Of a stretch of DNA of 6,402 bases, positions 5,205 through 6,402 are shown one piece after another (within the stretch, counting starts at the first letter, position 1; every line of letters begins with the position of its first letter). The position numbers were made by a program, and so were the translations under genes. Source of the DNA: JBGOTP01 sp041476545. Lineage in GTDB: Bacteria; Acidobacteriota; Vicinamibacteria; Vicinamibacterales; CAVVIG01. Below the pieces are notes generated by a model that was not told the origin of the DNA, searched no databases, and saw nothing but the letters and a program-made list of their open reading frames with translations. Location of the stretch: the NCBI GenBank assembly GCA_041476545.1, contig JBGOTP010000295.1, positions 1 to 6,402 on the forward strand, read 5' to 3'.

Positions 5205-6402
5205 ATGACGTTGCTCGATCGGTTTCGCTCGGCCCCTCCACACAAGCATCCGGATGCGGCTGTCCGGCTGGCCTTTGTGGCTGAGATCCCGTTGGACGAT
5301 CGGGAAACGATCGGGTCGATGGCGCGCGAGGATGAAGACCCGCGCGTGCGCCGCGCGGCAGTCTCGAAGTTGATGGATCCCGCCATCCTCGGCCACATCG
5401 CGCGCGAGGATGCCGAGGACACGGTGCGGACGCACGCGGCGACGATGCTTCGCGAGATTGCGTTGGAGGCGTTCGAGGGGACTGGTGAGGCCGAAGCGCT
5501 GGACGCGGTCGACGCGATTGCTGACCAACGCACGCTGACGCAGATTGCCAGAAGCGCGGTTCGGGAGATCGTTGCACTTCGCGCGCTCTCGCGCCTGACC
5601 GATTGCCATGCCTGGGGAACGGTCACGCGTCACGCGGTCACCGAAGCGGCACGTCGCGGCGCCCTGGAGCGCTTGCGGGAACGCGGCGACGCCGCCGAGC
5701 TTCTGGCGGTGGCCATGAACGGTGAGTACAAGGACACCGCGCTCGTCTGCGTGGATCTCGTGACGGATCGGGGACAGCTCGAGCAAATCGCCTCACGCGG
5801 CAGGAACAAGACGGCGGCACGGCGTGCCCGCGGCATCATCAGGGAAGACGAAGAGCGCGCCGCGCGCGAAAAAGCCGAGCAGACCGACCAGGCAGGCGAG
5901 GCTGGCAGGGCAGGCAGCGGACGGGAACAGGAACCTGCGACTGCGCCTGGTCCTGAAGTTGAACCTGCCGTCGATGGCGATCTTGTCGTCGCCCCGGATC
6001 CCGCCGTCGAGGAGGCGAATCGGCGCGAGATGGAGCAGGCCGCTACGGAGCGTGCGCACGTCGAAGCCGCTGAACGCGAAGCGCGGGAAGTCAGGCTCGC
6101 GCGGGAAACGCAGGAACGAGCGGTGCGTGAAGCCGCCCGCGATGGCCGCCTTGCTGAACTCGCGGATCAGGCGGCGGCGGCGCTGGACGTGGCGGATGCC
6201 GTCGTTGGGTACACGCGTTTCGGGCTCGTCCGGCGCGAATGGAACGATCTCTCCGCCGGTTCCACGGTCGATGCGGCTGTGGCGGCGCGTTTTGCCGGCG
6301 TCGAAGCGACGTTTACGGCTCGCCAGGACCAGGCGCGCGAGGCAGACGCGCGCACCCGTCGGGAAACGCTTGTGCGAGTCCAGCAATTGCTGGGTCGTGT
6401 CG
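5205..6402 (+). CDS. DUF349 domain protein with HEAT-like N-terminal region, 3' end missing
   Basis: An uninterrupted plus-strand frame runs to the window edge, giving 399 residues so far and no stop. The biochemical role of DUF349 proteins is not established. The first ~210 residues look like short alpha-helical HEAT-type repeats: a repeated pattern of D-x-R-V-R-R-x-A-A (46-52), D-T-V-R-T-H-A-A (72-79) and similar helices, which usually serve as a protein-binding scaffold. Residues ~213-268 form a Gly/Pro/Ala/Glu-rich linker. Residues ~269-325 are highly charged, rich in Glu, Arg and Ala, and likely coiled coil. Residues ~335-385 (FGLVRREWNDLS with a conserved-type Trp346, then AARFAGVEATFTARQDQARE) resemble a first DUF349 unit; the family often carries several in a row, so more probably lie beyond the edge. 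No signal peptide or membrane segment is seen. It is transcribed away from the NUDIX gene. The start at 5205 rests on the AGAGG site. Confidence 0.8.
   Translation, partial: MTLLDRFRSAPPHKHPDAAVRLAFVAEIPLDDRETIGSMAREDEDPRVRRAAVSKLMDPAILGHIAREDAEDTVRTHAATMLREIALEAFEGTGEAEALDAVDAIADQRTLTQIARSAVREIVALRALSRLTDCHAWGTVTRHAVTEAARRGALERLRERGDAAELLAVAMNGEYKDTALVCVDLVTDRGQLEQIASRGRNKTAARRARGIIREDEERAAREKAEQTDQAGEAGRAGSGREQEPATAPGPEVEPAVDGDLVVAPDPAVEEANRREMEQAATERAHVEAAEREAREVRLARETQERAVREAARDGRLAELADQAAAALDVADAVVGYTRFGLVRREWNDLSAGSTVDAAVAARFAGVEATFTARQDQAREADARTRRETLVRVQQLLGRV

Noticed and set aside
5024..5839. Several long minus-strand frames opposite the DUF349 gene
   Set aside because: They are antisense shadows of the uninterrupted plus-strand frame, which has a Shine-Dalgarno and a coherent HEAT/coiled-coil/DUF349 layout.

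Overview
The window is GC-rich and densely coded. It holds six protein genes, five on the minus strand and one, at the right edge, on the plus strand. Codon use is typical of a high-GC bacterium, and long open frames run antisense to the real genes. A type III glutamine synthetase, a ParC-like topoisomerase subunit and a DUF349 protein with a HEAT-like N-terminus together would suit a soil or aquatic Acidobacteriota-type bacterium (for example a Vicinamibacteria-like lineage). That placement is an inference from gene content and was not tested.

Layout, left to right: (1) 1-698, minus: the N-terminal part of a type IIA topoisomerase A subunit (ParC/GyrA family), cut by the window edge. (2) 699-1193: about 495 bases without a convincing gene. 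It does contain a good plus-strand sigma70-like promoter directly preceded by a tandem 11-bp repeat, and further on a short repeat phased at 11 bp. (3) 1194-1986, minus: two overlapping genes, an unrecognised 84-residue protein followed by a polymerase-beta-fold nucleotidyltransferase of the AbiEii/MNT kind. This two-gene unit resembles the compact pairs seen in nucleotidyltransferase-based toxin-antitoxin modules. (4) 2064-4238, minus: a complete type III glutamine synthetase with its own Shine-Dalgarno and a strong intrinsic terminator. (5) 4367-5005, minus: a NUDIX hydrolase, probably a CoA pyrophosphatase. (6) 5205-6402, plus: the start of a DUF349 protein, divergent from the NUDIX gene and running off the window.

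Most of this is housekeeping: DNA topology, ammonium assimilation and nucleotide-cofactor clean-up. The genes are largely separate units rather than one pathway. glnN is closed off by its terminator, and the small-protein/nucleotidyltransferase pair restarts right after it from a possible promoter whose -10 lies only six bases before the first start codon. The same TACAAT hexamer lies eight bases before the topoisomerase start, which raises the possibility of leaderless messages.

I did not find a clear new system. The observations most worth following up are the nucleotidyltransferase pair, the orphan promoter with tandem repeats in the gene-free interval, and the HEAT/coiled-coil/DUF349 protein.
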